From contig NZ_CP146092.1 of assembly GCF_037023145.1 (NCBI RefSeq), positions 434,001 to 498,000 of the forward strand: 64,000 nucleotides of DNA, read 5' to 3'. Below, piece by piece: positions 63,251 to 64,000 of the stretch (the first letter of the stretch is position 1; each line of letters starts with the position of its first letter). Both the position numbers and the translations under genes were made by a program. This DNA comes from Ralstonia sp. RRA. GTDB lineage: Bacteria; Pseudomonadota; Gammaproteobacteria; Burkholderiales; Burkholderiaceae. The notes beneath the pieces were generated by a model. It did no database searches. It had not been told where the DNA came from and saw only the letters and a program-made list of their open reading frames with translations.

Positions 63251-63459
63251 GGCGCCCTCCTGCGGACGAAACCTGGATACCCTGCACACCGCAACCGGCG
63301 TGCCACACCAACGCTGGTGAGCATGACCCAGGCAAGACGCGCGCTGCATCCATGCCCCGCGGCGCACGGTGCCTGATACTGCCGGAGCAACCGATGCGCT
63401 GGTCGCGTAAGGGTTACATCTGCCGTGTAACGCTTGCGTTGCGCCGACGCGCCCGTCGC

Positions 63460-64000
63460 CTACAGCCGCGCCAGCGTGCGCAACGCGCGTACCAGATCGT
63501 GCGGTGATACCGGTTTGACCAGATGCTCGTGAAAACCACTCGCCAGCGCACGCACGCGGTCGTCCGGCTGCGCGAATGCGGTCAGGGCAATCGCCGCAAT
63601 CGGTGTGGCGCCGGCGGACACACGCTGGCGTTCCCACCAGCGGACCTTCTGCAGGATCACGTAGCCGTCTTCGTCCGGCAGCGCGATGTCGCACACCATG
63701 ACCTGCGGGCGCGCCAACGGCCCCCAGGCGTCGAGTTGGTGGATGGCTTCCTGGCCGGAACCGACGCTGCCCACATCGGCCCCAACCTGCGCCAGCAACG
63801 TCGCCAGCGCATCGCGTGCATCCTGCTGGTCATCGATGAGCAACACGCGCAAACCGGCCAGTGAGGGCAGCGGCCCGCCTTGCGCAGGGTCTTCCGCAAG
63901 CGGTGCAGTCATCTCTGCGCCGGCGTGCAACGGCAGGTAGACGGTGAAGGTCGCACCGCGATGTTCGCCGTCGCTGTGCGCATGCAGGCGGCCGCCATGC
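63460..64000 (-). CDS. Hybrid histidine kinase, C-terminal part (5' end outside window)
   Basis: The frame is open to the right edge. The first residues visible (HGGRLHAHSDGEHRGATFTVYLPL) are the end of an HATPase domain. A linker and a full receiver domain follow (LRVLLIDDQQDARDALATLLAQ, MVCDIALPDEDGYVI, IALTAF, HLVKPVSPHDLVRAL) with all phosphotransfer residues present. The ATG-like starts further in are internal. Sensor domains lie outside the window. Confidence 0.93.
   Translation of the reverse strand, partial: HGGRLHAHSDGEHRGATFTVYLPLHAGAEMTAPLAEDPAQGGPLPSLAGLRVLLIDDQQDARDALATLLAQVGADVGSVGSGQEAIHQLDAWGPLARPQVMVCDIALPDEDGYVILQKVRWWERQRVSAGATPIAAIALTAFAQPDDRVRALASGFHEHLVKPVSPHDLVRALRTLARL

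Overview
The window reads as GC-rich beta-proteobacterial chromosome. The mdc/mad malonate cluster, RF3, the DUF883/YihY/DUF1328 genes, an RpoN block and a CTTTCTTTG-type extragenic repeat point to Burkholderiaceae, most likely Ralstonia. The genus is an inference from gene content; no 16S or tRNA gene is present to confirm it.

Layout. 1-1591 is the end of a PAS-GGDEF-EAL protein. 1.6-3.8 kb holds small, partly AT-richer orphan genes on the minus strand that look like an immunity-type patch. 3.8-5.4 kb has a leader/terminator, a P-loop kinase-like protein and an MdcR-type LysR regulator. 5.7-7.4 kb (plus strand) has a Cyc2-like outer-membrane cytochrome-porin followed by a Tat-exported HiPIP. 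From 34.35 kb down to 7.44 kb every gene is on the minus strand, in tightly packed, often ATGA-overlapping order. It starts with a compact type II secretion system (GspG, F, E, PilM/N/O/P-like parts, secretin, three more pseudopilins). Then come three cupredoxin/multicopper-oxidase-like secreted proteins, one of 2781 residues, a lipoprotein, two LolA-like proteins, a cytochrome-PBP fusion, a SCO copper chaperone and a lytic transglycosylase. A PAS histidine kinase and a NarL-type regulator sit at its head. I read this as a dedicated secretion and copper-loading pathway for an extracellular redox machine, placed next to an Fe(II)-oxidase-like module.

37.3-45.1 kb is a complete malonate decarboxylase locus (mdcABCDE, madLM, mdcGH) preceded by a perfect 8-bp dyad. 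The only MdcR-like regulator in view lies 32 kb away; at the 3' end of the locus there is a broken RpiR-family gene. An extragenic repeat separates mdcE from madL. 45.8-50.7 kb is housekeeping and envelope/stress genes (DUF2867, prfC, DUF883 proteins, YihY, DUF1328) with a strongly structured leader at 48.1-48.3 kb.

50.7-56.2 kb is a sigma-54 block: an NtrC-type response regulator, a divergent enhancer-binding protein without receiver domain, and rpoN behind a consensus -24/-12 promoter. It runs into a polysaccharide/glycolipid group (glycosyltransferases, DUF2334 deacetylase, PAP2 phosphatase). A 2.84-kb cassette (TetR + SDR, no transposase) sits between the deacetylase and phosphatase genes. 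It has repeated 20-bp end motifs and a CTAGA target duplication at what was probably a stop-codon overlap. The window ends inside a hybrid histidine kinase.
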